From: JAIOQJ01 sp963718635
Lineage (GTDB): Bacteria > Planctomycetota > Planctomycetia > Gemmatales > Gemmataceae
Assembly: GCA_963718635.1 (NCBI GenBank)
Contig: OY970367.1
Coordinates: forward strand, 1,426,001 to 1,490,000
Reading direction: 5' to 3'
Length of the DNA: 64,000 nt
The position numbers were made by a program, and so were the translations under genes. Below, piece by piece: positions 9,773-19,100 of the stretch (position 1 is its first letter; every line of letters starts with the position of its first letter). The notes beneath the pieces are model-generated. The model saw only the letters and a program-made list of their open reading frames with translations. It was not told the DNA's origin and searched no databases.

Positions 9773-11316
9773 GCGAAGAAAAGGGAGAGACGCTGCCGAA
9801 GGGGTGGGTAGATGCCCACCTGCAAGACGTTCTACACGTCATTCGAGGCGTTACATACCGCAAGCAAGAATCGAGCAAGTCTGCTGGGCAGGGACTTGTA
9901 CCGATTCTTCGGGCCAACAACATTCAAGAAACTCTTGGCTTTGATGATTTGGTTTTCGTGCCCGTTAGCTATGTATCGACAGAGCAAATGCTTCGGCCAA
10001 ATGACATCGTTGTTGCGGCGTCAAGTGGCAGCCGCGCCATCGTCGGCAAAGCGGCCCAACTACGGCACGATTGGGACGGCGCATTTGGTGCATTTTGCTT
10101 TGCATTGCGCCCTATAAATGGAATCGAGCCACGTTACCTCGGTTGGTTTCTTCACACCCAGGAATATCGAAACCGTGTTTCAAACGCCTCAGCCGGAACA
10201 AACATAAATAATCTCCGCGCCGAGCACATCGAAGGTTCCCCGTTTAGATTTCCACCCGCCGCCGAACAGCGCCGCATCGCCGATGCTCTCGACGAACTCC
10301 TCTCCGACCTCGATGCCGGTGTCGCGGCTTTGGAGCGAGCGCAAGCGAAGCTGACTCTTTACAGGGCGTCGGTGTTGAAGGCGGCGGTGGAGGGGTCGCT
10401 GACGGCCGAATGGCGCAAGCAAAACCCGACGACCGAACCGGCCTCGGAACTTCTAAAACGCATCCTCGTCGAACGCCGGCGGAAATGGGAAGAAGAGCAA
10501 CTTCGCAAATTCAAAGGAGCGAGCAAGGAACCGCCGAAGGGTTGGAAGACGAAGTACAAGGAACCAAAGGAACCGGATACGAGCAAATTGCCGGGGCTGC
10601 CGGAGGGGTGGTGTTGGGCGAACGTTGAAATGTTGCTGCGCGAAGATCTACGAAATGGTCATTCGGCGAAGACTGCTGCCACAGGTGGCGTCCCTACTTT
10701 TTCGTTGACGGCAGTTACCTATGGCGACTTCTCCGCAGCGAATATCAAAATGACGACGGCGGACCCTGCTCGGGTGAGTAATCTTTGGGTCGAGCCCGAT
10801 GACATATTCATTGAACGGTCTAATACACCGGAATTGGTTGGTACTGCGCGATGGTATCGTGGTGCATCTCGCGTTGCAATTTTTCCGGATCTTTTGATTC
10901 GAGTTCGCGTCTCGACTTTCTTCTTACCAGGATTTGCGGAGACGTGCCTACAGTCTCCCAGGTGCCGAAACTACTTTTGCACAAACGCACAAGGTATATC
11001 AGGAAGTATGCCGAAGATCGATCAGGCTGTAATCCTCCGAACGCCTATGCCGCTTCCGCCTCTCGCCGAACAAGAAGCCATCGTCGAAGCAGTCGAAGAC
11101 CAGCTTTCGGTCATCGACCATCTGGAAGCCGATTTAGAAGCAAAGCTGCGCACGTCGAAGGGGCTGCGGCAAGCGATTCTCAAGCACGCCTTCAGCGGCA
11201 AGCTGGTGTCGCAAGATCCGAACGACGAGCCGGCGAGCGAATTGTTGAAACGGATCGCGGCGGAGCGGGCGGGAAGCGATCCAAGGCCGTCGCGGAAGCG
11301 AAGGGAAGGGCCGTAA
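9769..11316 (+). CDS. hsdS: Type I restriction enzyme, S (specificity) subunit
   Basis: HsdS selects the bipartite DNA target for both methylation and restriction. The 515-residue protein shows the family's two-fold layout. A first target recognition domain (about 1-165) ends in PPAAEQRRIADALDELLSDL, followed by a central helical conserved region with LTLYRASVLKAAVEGSLTAE. A second recognition domain (about 275-430) ends in PPLAEQEAIVEAVEDQLSVI, followed by LRQAILKHAFSGKLV and a C-terminal helix. It starts inside the end of hsdR (ATGA), so the two are translationally coupled. There is no frame damage. The cognate hsdM lies 2.1 kb downstream, beyond two oppositely oriented genes. Confidence 0.93.
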   Translation: MSEEKGETLPKGWVDAHLQDVLHVIRGVTYRKQESSKSAGQGLVPILRANNIQETLGFDDLVFVPVSYVSTEQMLRPNDIVVAASSGSRAIVGKAAQLRHDWDGAFGAFCFALRPINGIEPRYLGWFLHTQEYRNRVSNASAGTNINNLRAEHIEGSPFRFPPAAEQRRIADALDELLSDLDAGVAALERAQAKLTLYRASVLKAAVEGSLTAEWRKQNPTTEPASELLKRILVERRRKWEEEQLRKFKGASKEPPKGWKTKYKEPKEPDTSKLPGLPEGWCWANVEMLLREDLRNGHSAKTAATGGVPTFSLTAVTYGDFSAANIKMTTADPARVSNLWVEPDDIFIERSNTPELVGTARWYRGASRVAIFPDLLIRVRVSTFFLPGFAETCLQSPRCRNYFCTNAQGISGSMPKIDQAVILRTPMPLPPLAEQEAIVEAVEDQLSVIDHLEADLEAKLRTSKGLRQAILKHAFSGKLVSQDPNDEPASELLKRIAAERAGSDPRPSRKRREGP

Positions 11317-11321
11317 AGCGT

Positions 11322-11345
11322 TTCGGGGTCCCGTGAGACCCCGAA
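11322..11345 (+). terminator. Hairpin after hsdS, candidate terminator
   Basis: A perfect 9-bp stem (TTCGGGGTC with GACCCCGAA, 6-base loop) starts 5 bases after the hsdS stop. No T-tract follows on the plus strand, so intrinsic termination is uncertain. It may instead slow exonucleases at the 3' end of the hsdR-hsdS message. Confidence 0.4.
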
Positions 11346-11379
11346 TGATAACAGCGTTTCGACTTGTAAGTTTGGTCGT

Positions 11380-11574
11380 TTAGTGCGTTGCGGCCGCTTT
11401 CCGATCCGCACCCGCCGGCCCAGTATCTGAACGGCTGTCTGTGTTTTGACAGAGGGTGTTTTCAGCCGCTTCCCCTTTATCAATGCCGAGGGCTTGTTTC
11501 ATCCAGGAAGGCCAGCCTTTGACCTGATTAGCAGCGTTTTTCCGCTGTCGCTCGAACCATCCGGGACGGGCCAT
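11380..11574 (-). CDS. Small conserved-looking protein in the RM locus
   Basis: A 64-residue protein starting MARPGWFERQRKNAANQVKG, followed by WPSWMKQALGIDKGEAAENT. The ATG at 11574 has GGAGG at a spacing of 7 bases, the best ribosome binding site in this region, which supports translation. The N-terminal half is amphipathic, with Trp and basic residues; the C-terminal third is low complexity. It lies 67 bp downstream of the dCTP deaminase gene in the same orientation and could share its transcript. I do not recognise a family with certainty. A role linked to the restriction or deaminase system is inference from position only. Confidence 0.6.
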   Translation of the reverse strand: MARPGWFERQRKNAANQVKGWPSWMKQALGIDKGEAAENTLCQNTDSRSDTGPAGADRKAAATH

Positions 11575-11641
11575 GTCTTGCCTCCGTGAGAATAAGGCGA
11601 TGGATTACCAATGGTGAAATAGGCAGATTTCGTGCCGTCTT

Positions 11642-13243
11642 TTAGCTGTGATCAATCTTTATAATGGCAGCTTCAGTTCGCCTTGGGCTTTCGTCAGACT
11701 TCTCATTTATATTAGCCACGGGCGAGAAAGTCGCGTCCATCACCTGTGAAAATTTTACGACTTCATTATCCTCTTGGACGGAAACCGTAAACGCGCTTTC
11801 GTAAAACCGCGGGGAAGCGCCGAATTCCTTCCATCTGATTATATCCCCATGCTTATCCTTACGATTCCTATTTTGAAACAAGCTCAGGTATAACCGAGGC
11901 GCAATGCCGACGAAAGGTCGAAACGAAACCAGATTCGGGTTCGATTCGTTGCCTTCGAGAACAATCGAATCCGGGTGCAGTTCTTGAACCAGACTTTTCG
12001 GGTATGGATCGATATAAACCACGCTGCGAATGCCAGCCGCGACAATATGTCGCGCACACTCGTGGCACGGAAAGGTTGTCGAATAGAGCGTACAGCCGGA
12101 GATAGCGACGCCCCTTCGGGCGGCATCAATTATGGCCGCCATCTCCGCATGGACGCAACGACCGTACTCGATTACGCTCATCAGGTGCGCCTTGCCAATC
12201 GCCATCTTTGGGTCGGAAAGAATTCTGCTCACCAATTCCTCGATGGGGGACCCCGCGAGATTTTCGCTGAGCCACCCCGCCGCCCTAAGCCGCTGCAAAA
12301 CATCCGCGAAGAGGCGTTGCTTTAGCTTATCGTTGATATCCTCTCCTGTAACGAAGTCTCTCCGGTCAGAAGCATCTCCCGGCCAATATAGTCCTCCACC
12401 GGCTTTTGGAACTTCATTGGTTCCGACCACGACAATATCGCCGTCTGCGGTCGTAACTGCTGCTCCAACCTGACGACCCAGGGCTGACGAACGGTTCCCG
12501 GCCGCCTGCGCGTGAAACATGCCATACTCATCCCGAGAAGGCGTATGGAACGGATGCCCGAAGATAATCTCTATAAAACGATTGACCGATTGTTCTAAAC
12601 GGAGAGGATCAGTCGTGTCGATGAAAGCGTCGGCGAGTGGGAATGTCTTTCTGACCTGCTGCCCCAATTCCTTTCCAGGCTCTGCTTCGTCGCGCTGAAG
12701 AAGTGTTTGAGCCTCTATATAGGACTCGCGTGCCTGAAAAACATGCTTTGATTTAGACAACTTAGCGGCCAAGCTTTGAAATCGAATTTCCTCCGAGGTG
12801 TAGGCAGAAACAAGGATGAAACTTGCACCATAAATCTTCCGTAGCGTCTCGACTTCAGCAGGATGCTTGAGCGAGCGAAGAAGGTAGGCGCGTTTTTGCA
12901 GAGGCTTCGAAAAATCCCCATGCTCCGTTTCACGAGTTTCGCGAATGTTCATGACCGCCAACATCGCAAGTGCGTCACCTCGAATTGTCATCTCGCGTAA
13001 TTTCGTCCCAGCATCCATTAAGCTTGTGTAGCGTGCAAAAAGCGGGTCGGATATCAACTTTCCTTGGAAGTACGGGAGTTCCTGAAGTAGATCACTCAGC
13101 CGTATGGAGTCTGCGGTGTAGCCGATTCTTGCCAAGGCAGCGGTTAGCACCCTTGTCAAGTTGTCCAAATCAGTTCCGATCGCACCTACAAGGCCTATTA
13201 TCAGTTCGGGGATGACTTCGGACGTTTCTATCGTTTCCGACAT
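11642..13243 (-). CDS. Anti-phage dCTP deaminase
   Basis: A 533-residue fusion of an N-terminal P-loop nucleoside/nucleotide-kinase-like part and a C-terminal zinc cytidine/deoxycytidylate deaminase domain, the layout of anti-phage dCTP deaminases. These enzymes deplete dCTP on infection and starve phage replication. The N-terminus has IIGLVGAIGTDLDNLTRVL, a loop that lacks the GK[ST] of an active Walker A. The deaminase has HAEMAAIID at about 365 (zinc His and catalytic Glu) and TTFPCHECARH at about 389-399 (two zinc Cys). Start ATG 13243 agrees with the family N-terminus. It lies opposite to the flanking hsdS and hsdM genes, which places it inside a defence cluster. Confidence 0.88.
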   Translation of the reverse strand: MSETIETSEVIPELIIGLVGAIGTDLDNLTRVLTAALARIGYTADSIRLSDLLQELPYFQGKLISDPLFARYTSLMDAGTKLREMTIRGDALAMLAVMNIRETRETEHGDFSKPLQKRAYLLRSLKHPAEVETLRKIYGASFILVSAYTSEEIRFQSLAAKLSKSKHVFQARESYIEAQTLLQRDEAEPGKELGQQVRKTFPLADAFIDTTDPLRLEQSVNRFIEIIFGHPFHTPSRDEYGMFHAQAAGNRSSALGRQVGAAVTTADGDIVVVGTNEVPKAGGGLYWPGDASDRRDFVTGEDINDKLKQRLFADVLQRLRAAGWLSENLAGSPIEELVSRILSDPKMAIGKAHLMSVIEYGRCVHAEMAAIIDAARRGVAISGCTLYSTTFPCHECARHIVAAGIRSVVYIDPYPKSLVQELHPDSIVLEGNESNPNLVSFRPFVGIAPRLYLSLFQNRNRKDKHGDIIRWKEFGASPRFYESAFTVSVQEDNEVVKFSQVMDATFSPVANINEKSDESPRRTEAAIIKIDHS

Positions 13244-13443
13244 CTAAAGTTCCTCAGCGGGGGCTAGATGACTTTAGCAAGCACCAATACTTGATCTATG
13301 TTCTCTCGTTTTAGCTAATTCATTGTCGGAACAGTTGTCCGAAGGTAAAGGCACAATACAAGTTCTTCCGTCCAAGATGGCGGCTCCCTTACAACGCCGC
13401 CCGTCCGCTCTACAATGTTATGCAATAGTAAGAGGAATAATCC

Positions 13444-14928
13444 TTGGACGCTTCCCAGATCGGCAAACGCGCTTGGAGCTACGCCGGCGTCCTGCAAGAC
13501 GCTGGGCTCAGTTGCTTCGAGTACGTCGAGCAAATGACTCTTCTGTTGTTTCTGAAGATGGCCGACCAGCTTACGGAACCGCCCCACAGCAAGCCGGCGA
13601 TCATTCCCACCCATCTCGGTTGGCAATCGCTACTGCCGCTTGATGGCGTCGCCCTGGAAATCAAATATCGCGCGATTCTCGAAAAGCTATCATTCAAAAA
13701 AGGGATGCTCGGAGTCATTTTTAAAAGTGCCCGTTGCGAGATCCATAATCCAGCTTTGCTCAAACAACTGATCGTCAACCTTATCGACAAAGTCGATTGG
13801 CTGAGCTTGCCGGTCGATGTGAAAGGAACGATCTACGAGGAATTGCTGCAACGCTCAGCTCAAGAATCGTCGCGCGGCGCCGGTCAATACTTCACGCCGC
13901 GGCCTGTCATCCAAGCAATTTGCGAGGTGATGCAGCCGACGCCCGACGACCGCATCTGCGACCCGGCCGCCGGCACGGGCGGCTTCTTGTGCAATGCCTA
14001 TCAGTACGTGCTCGACACCCATGGCAAGAACCTCGACGCCGATGAGAAGGTGACCCTGCGTGACGAACTGGTCGAAGGGATGGAGTTGTCCCCCAAGGTC
14101 GGCCGCATGTGCGCCATGAACCTGTATTTGCATGGCATCGGTGGCGACAAGATCATCATCCATCCCGGCCACGATAGTCTCGCTGCTCCGTGGGGTCGGG
14201 AATATACGATGATCCTCGCCAATCCGCCATTCGGTAAAAAGCAGAGTCTGCTGTTCGTCAACGAAGAGGGGGAGACGGAAAAGGAAGATCAGGTGATTGT
14301 TCGCGAAGATTTCTGGACTTCGACGAGCAACAAGCAACTCAACTTCGTGCAACATTTCTACTCGCTGCTGAAGATCGAAGGCCGGGCGGCCGTGGTGCCG
14401 GACAATGTGCTGTTTGAAGGAGGCGCGGGCGAAAAGGTGCGCCACAATCTCCTTGAGAAATGCCGCGTTCATACGCTCTTGCGGTTGCCGACGGGTATTT
14501 GGTACTCGCCAGGTGTGAAGGCGAACGTGATCTTCTTCGACAAGAAAGAAGGCCGGGCTAAAGCGTGGACCGATAAGCTATGGGTCTATGACCTCCGGAC
14601 GAACAAGCACTTCACGCTGAAGCAATCCCCCATTCAGCGATCGGATTTCGATGAGTTCGTGAACTGCTACAGGCCCGGCAAGCAGCATCTTCGTAAACCG
14701 ACTTGGAGCGAAGAAGCGACCGAAGGCCGTTGGCGCTGCTCTGAGTACGGGGAACTTCTCAAGCGAGACAAAGTGAGCATGGACGTTTTCTGGATCAAGG
14801 ATAAGAGCTTGACGGATACCGACTCCCTTCCGGAGCCAGATGTACTCGCTCAAGAGATCGCCGACGAACTGGAAGCCGCATTAGAACAATTTGCGAAGAT
14901 TGCGAGACGGTTAGGGAAGACAAAATAA
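13444..14928 (+). CDS. hsdM: Type I restriction-modification system, M (methyltransferase) subunit
   Basis: HsdM transfers methyl from S-adenosylmethionine to adenine N6 in the target defined by HsdS. The 494-residue protein has the helical N-terminal HsdM domain (YVEQMTLLLFLKMADQL) and the ASRGAGQYFTPRPVIQAI-type segment (SSRGAGQYFTPRPVIQAI). The SAM-binding motif I DPAAGTGGFL lies near 173, and the catalytic motif IV NPPFG near 259. The start is a TTG at 13444 preceded by AGAGG; no ATG in frame gives a complete N-terminus. It is separated from hsdR-hsdS and must have its own promoter in the 200-bp gap with the divergently transcribed deaminase gene. Confidence 0.93.
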   Translation: MDASQIGKRAWSYAGVLQDAGLSCFEYVEQMTLLLFLKMADQLTEPPHSKPAIIPTHLGWQSLLPLDGVALEIKYRAILEKLSFKKGMLGVIFKSARCEIHNPALLKQLIVNLIDKVDWLSLPVDVKGTIYEELLQRSAQESSRGAGQYFTPRPVIQAICEVMQPTPDDRICDPAAGTGGFLCNAYQYVLDTHGKNLDADEKVTLRDELVEGMELSPKVGRMCAMNLYLHGIGGDKIIIHPGHDSLAAPWGREYTMILANPPFGKKQSLLFVNEEGETEKEDQVIVREDFWTSTSNKQLNFVQHFYSLLKIEGRAAVVPDNVLFEGGAGEKVRHNLLEKCRVHTLLRLPTGIWYSPGVKANVIFFDKKEGRAKAWTDKLWVYDLRTNKHFTLKQSPIQRSDFDEFVNCYRPGKQHLRKPTWSEEATEGRWRCSEYGELLKRDKVSMDVFWIKDKSLTDTDSLPEPDVLAQEIADELEAALEQFAKIARRLGKTK

Positions 14929-15214
14929 TCCGGTCGAAGAGAACACGAAATGGGAATAAAGACGCCGAATGAAAAGGGCATAAAAGGGACGGCTAACATT
15001 TGGCCGGAATTCTGGAAAGCCATTATCGAGCATTGCGGGCATTTCACCGGAACTTTAGGCATAGTCGTCCCTTCAGCAAGTTGCGGCAGTCGGCGCCTTT
15101 TGTTTACTCTTGATTAAGATCATGCGGCGGCCTTGTGGAAAAGCAACAACTATCGGGGACTAATATAGCGAATGCGTTTGAAAATCGTTGTTCGTCCCCA
15201 TGGCAACGATGCAA
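14929..15214. other. Gap after hsdM, no convincing gene
   Basis: A 55-codon frame exists here (ATG 14950 to TAA 15117), but it has no ribosome binding site and no recognisable sequence. No RNA gene or repeat is evident. Confidence 0.35.
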
Positions 15215-15385
15215 TCATTGCTTGAAGAGTTTTTCGACGCTCTCTATCGCAATCGCCAGATGGAAGGGATTCGACGGAAAGGCGACGAAGCTAAACTTGG
15301 CGTAAAATGCAGCCGCGGAGAGGCCCGGCTGCTCGTCGGGCTTGAAAACGCCGTCTTCGAACGTGGCTTTGACTGCTTGGATCAT
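15215..15385 (-). CDS. Short DUF104-like antitoxin remnant
   Basis: A 56-codon minus-strand frame begins MIQAVKATFEDGVFKPDEQP. This fits the N-terminus of the small DUF104/AF2212-type antitoxins, which start with a basic residue-poor strand, then 'FEDGVFKPLEP'. The rest of the protein (from LSAAAFYAKF on) no longer resembles the family, so the gene looks truncated or frameshifted. No toxin partner is recognisable beside it. It sits 46 bp from a second degenerate toxin-antitoxin pair in the same orientation. Confidence 0.4.
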   Translation of the reverse strand: MIQAVKATFEDGVFKPDEQPGLSAAAFYAKFSFVAFPSNPFHLAIAIESVEKLFKQ

Positions 15386-15430
15386 GGATGCACCTTATAA
15401 CAACAAACAACTGCGACACGCCAACGATTA

Positions 15431-15759
15431 CTATCTTATTTCCACAACCTTGGCGCCGGCAGCAATCTCCCGCACGAGTTGAGGAGAATCAGATCGAATG
15501 CGGCAAACAAGGCGGCATTGCGGCAGTTTCCCAGGCGGACCCAAACAAACGGCGGCCCGTTGGGGTCAGCACCTGATAGGTGAAAGAAATCTTCATCCTT
15601 GCTGACGATCACGCAGGCGTTGGCCGCTGCATAGTTTCAAATCTCGCGGTCGGAGGCCCGATTCAGCCCGCAATCAGCAACATGAATCGCCTGCAAGCCG
15701 TGTGAGCGCAGATGCCGCACCATTGCAACGGGGACTTGGTTGTCGATGAGGTAGTTCAT
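15431..15759 (-). pseudogene. DUF5615 PIN-like toxin, interrupted
   Basis: The frame beginning at ATG 15759 (MNYLIDNQVPVAMVRHLRSH) and continuing NYAAANACVIVSKDEDFFHL is a DUF5615 PIN-like nuclease toxin. The invariant acidic residues D6 and KDEDF are present. A TGA at 15639-15637 replaces the conserved Trp of 'DREIW'. Near 15484 one missing C shifts the frame; restored, the protein ends PQLVREIAAGAKVVEIR at TAG 15431. Two independent lesions suggest real inactivation, though either could be a sequencing error. The start overlaps the stop of the DUF433 antitoxin by ATGA, the usual organisation of this toxin-antitoxin pair. Confidence 0.7.
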
Positions 15760-15992
15760 GCGGATTGAAGCACCACATGATCGGTTTGCCGGGCAGCATA
15801 TTCCAGGCATGCCAAGATGTCATCGAGCTCGACGGAAGGATAATCTCGCGCGATTTCGCCGTGGTCAGCGCCGACACTAAGAAGTTCCAAAACATCGACG
15901 ACTCGCATCCGAGTTCCACGCAGGCATGTCCGGCCACCGCAGGCAAGCTCGTTAGGCGCTGCGCAAAGCCTTCGCGTCGCCGCTAACGGCAT
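15756..15992 (-). CDS. DUF433-family antitoxin
   Basis: A 78-residue protein with the DUF433 signature ACGGRTCLRGTRMRVVDVLE, then DYPSVELDDILACLEYAA. DUF433 proteins are winged-helix-like antitoxins paired with DUF5615 PIN toxins; the toxin gene follows with a 4-base overlap. The first 13 residues (MPLAATRRLCAAP) are encoded by a copy of a GC-rich palindromic repeat found elsewhere in this window. The native start was therefore probably lost or replaced. A GAAAGGG lies close to the ATG at 15992. The antitoxin reads intact while the toxin is broken. Confidence 0.75.
   Translation of the reverse strand: MPLAATRRLCAAPNELACGGRTCLRGTRMRVVDVLELLSVGADHGEIARDYPSVELDDILACLEYAARQTDHVVLQSA
15958..15988. 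repeat. Copy of the GCGACGCGAAGGCTTTGCG repeat inside a coding start
   Basis: This 31-base segment matches one arm of the 37-bp palindrome at 35516-35598 with a single mismatch. A further variant lies at the group II intron 5' junction (about 37888-37915). Here it forms codons 3-12 of the DUF433 gene. Confidence 0.75.
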
Positions 15993-16162
15993 TACCCTTT
16001 CTAAAAATCCGACTTCGGAATTTTTTTGAAAATGGCCGTTGCTTTTGCCGGACGAATCGTCGATATTACTGTATTAGAGACGATCCCTCCCCGCCTCGGC
16101 TTACCCCTGCCTGCTTCGCCAGACCTCCTGCGTCTCGGCGTCCCCTCCCTTTAGGAGTTTCC

Positions 16163-19100
16163 ATGGCTATGCGTCCGCTTCTTTTCGGGTGCTTTGCACT
16201 CTTGACTTACTGCATTTTTTACGTCTCCGTTTCGGCGGAAGAAGCTCGCGTAACCGCAACGCCCTCCATCGCAGAGAAGGCGATCGAGCAGCGGAAGATT
16301 CAAGCGGACACCGATAAGACGGCCCGACGCATTGGCGCCTTGCTTCGTTTCCTGGCTTATAACCAGGTCGGCAAGGCTTCCGAACAGAAGATGCTGCAGG
16401 ACACCACCGATGGCCTATCGAAGCTCAGCCGGGAGGAAATGACGGCGGTTCTCGCCCATCTCGATGCGGCCATCAAGGCGCCAAGTGAAGCCAGCGCCAC
16501 CGTCGAAGAGCGGAAGGCCTACGACAAGCAGCGCGAAGTAATCGAGAAGTTGAAGCTATTGCTGATCAAGTTCGACCTGATCCAATCGCTCGAGGCCGCC
16601 GCCGCTCGTATGGATCGCGCCGCGGCTACTCAATTCGAACTGAAGTTGGCCACGGAAAACACCGCTCAATTGATTCAAGATCGGCGTAATCTCCCCCGCC
16701 GTGGCCCGGCCGAAGATCTTTCCGAACAGGCGGACGGGCAAAGCGACATCCACCGCGATGTCGAAAATATCTTCAATCAATTATCCAAACTGGAACGGTT
16801 GGCCCAGGCCGACGCCAAGCTAAGCCCGGATGAAATGCAACGGCTGGTGAAGGCCGACGTAACCGCACGGGGCAAGAAGATCTCCGAGAAAGCCAAGCTT
16901 GCTTTTGAATTGCTGAAGCAGCAAAACCCGAATCAGGCGACGCCAAACCAGGAAAAAACCGCCATTGAACTGATGGAGCTGGCTCGAGCCCTGCGAACGC
17001 CTCGCGACAAGCTGGACGTCCTCAAAGAAGCACGCGACCGTCTGGATGAGTCGATCAAGAAGCAGGAGGAGATTCGCAAGGAGACGACTAAGCCCGTTGA
17101 AACAAGCAAGAAAAAGTTCGCAGCCGAAGCCCTCAAAGAAAAGGTTCGCGATTTGGCCGCTAAGGAATCGCGTGCTGAGTTCGAGGCAAAGCAGACGACC
17201 AGCTTGTTGAAAGATCAAGCGAAAGAAGCCGCCGATGCGGTCAAGCCGGCCGAAGAAGCCATTCACAAGGCGGTCGAAGAGTTGCGTCAGGCGAATACGG
17301 CCGACCTGAGCAAACCCTTGGAAAAACAAGAGAAGGCAGCTGAGGCGTTGAAAGAAGCCCGGAAGACTGTCGATGAACTGATCGTCAAGGAAGAGAAGAA
17401 GCGCACCGATCCCCTTGAAGCCGTCAAGGCCGCCAAGGAGAAGGTCGAACAGATCATCAAAGAGCAGACAAAAGCCAAAGAAGATACGGAAGCGACCAAG
17501 GGGACGCAGAACGAAAAACTGCCGATGATTGCTAAAGAGCAGAAAGAAATCACCAAAAAGACGGACGAGCTGAAGAACACACCGCTTCCCGAAAAGCCGG
17601 AAGTTAAGAAGGCTTTGGAAGCGGCGATCAAGGCTCAGGAGAAGTCCGAAAAATCACTCGATGCCAAGAAGGGTCTTGAATCGGTCAAGAATCAGGAAGA
17701 GGCGTTGAAAGAACTGAACACGGCCAAGAAGGCGCTCGAAGATCAGGAAAAGATGATCGAAGAACGTAAAGCGGAAATCGCTGCTCTGGAAGAAGCCGAT
17801 AAGAAGCTCGCCGAGCTGGCCAAAGAACAAGGCAAGATCGCCGATAAGGCCCGCGAAGAAGAGAAGCAGGGGAAGAAAGACAATGCCCCGATGCTTGCCA
17901 AGGAGCAAGCTGATCTGAAAGCCCCCACCAAAGAAGTGGGCGACATGATCAAAGATCTGGCGCCGAAGGCTGCGGAAAAGATCAAAGAAGCCAGCGAAAA
18001 GATGGAGATGGCCAAGGATAACTTCGACAAGAAGGATCTACCGCCGGCCGCGAAAGAGGGCGATAAGTCCAAGATGAAGCTCGAAGAAGCGCGTAACGAA
18101 GTCGCCAAGGAACTGAACAAGAAGAAGGCCGAGGAAGCGATCGATCAACAGGCTCTGCAGCCAAATATGGTCGATCCGCAGAAAGCGGCCGAGCAGGTGG
18201 CCAACGCGCTCGAGCAGAATAAAGAAGCCCAGATGCAGGCGATGAACGCCGCCGACAAGCTGGGCATGCAGCCGATGATGATGGACAAAAAGAACCCGGC
18301 CGCCGACCTGAAGAAACTTCAGAAGGAAGTGGCCGATAAGGCGAAGGAACTCAACCAGCCCGAAGCACAGAAAGCTGCCGAGATGGCTGCCGAAGCGATC
18401 ATGATGGGCGATCTTATGAAGGCGGTGGAGAAACAACAGGAAGCCATTGAGGCCTTGAAGCCGAAGATGGGTGAACCTAAAATGGGCGAAGCCAAAATGG
18501 GTGAGCCTAAAATGGGCGAAGCCAAGATGGGCGAGCCTAAGATGGGCGAGCCTAAGATGGGTGAACCGAAGATGGGCGAGCCCAAAATGGGTGAGCCGAT
18601 GATGGGCGAGTCCAAGATGGGAATGGGCATGGGCGAACCGATGCCCAGCGAAGCCAAGACTCCGGGCGAACTAGCCAAAGCTCAGGAGCAGATCAAGCAA
18701 GCGACCCAGGCCTTGCAGAATTCCATGATGGCCAACAATGCTGCCAAGGCCGCGTTGCAGCAAGCTCAGGCGTCTGCTCCCATGGCCGTTCAACCGCAGT
18801 TGGCGGAAGCGCAGCAAAAACTTGAGGAAGCTCAGGAGAATCTGAACAATGCCACGCCCGCCCAGGCGGCCGAGGCGAACATGCAGGCTCAGATGGCCCT
18901 CGAAAAAGCCCTGCAAACGCTCAACCAGGTGCAGATGCAGCAACAGGCCAAAGCGATGGGCATGGAGATGGGGATGGGCATGCCGATGATGGGAATGGGG
19001 ATGGGAATGCCAATGATGGGCATGGGAATGGGTATGGGGATGCCCATGATGGGGATGGGCATGGGAATGGGAATGGACATGGGACCGGACAATATGGACA

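Noticed and set aside
14950..15117. 55-codon frame after hsdM
   Set aside because: There is no ribosome site and no family resemblance.
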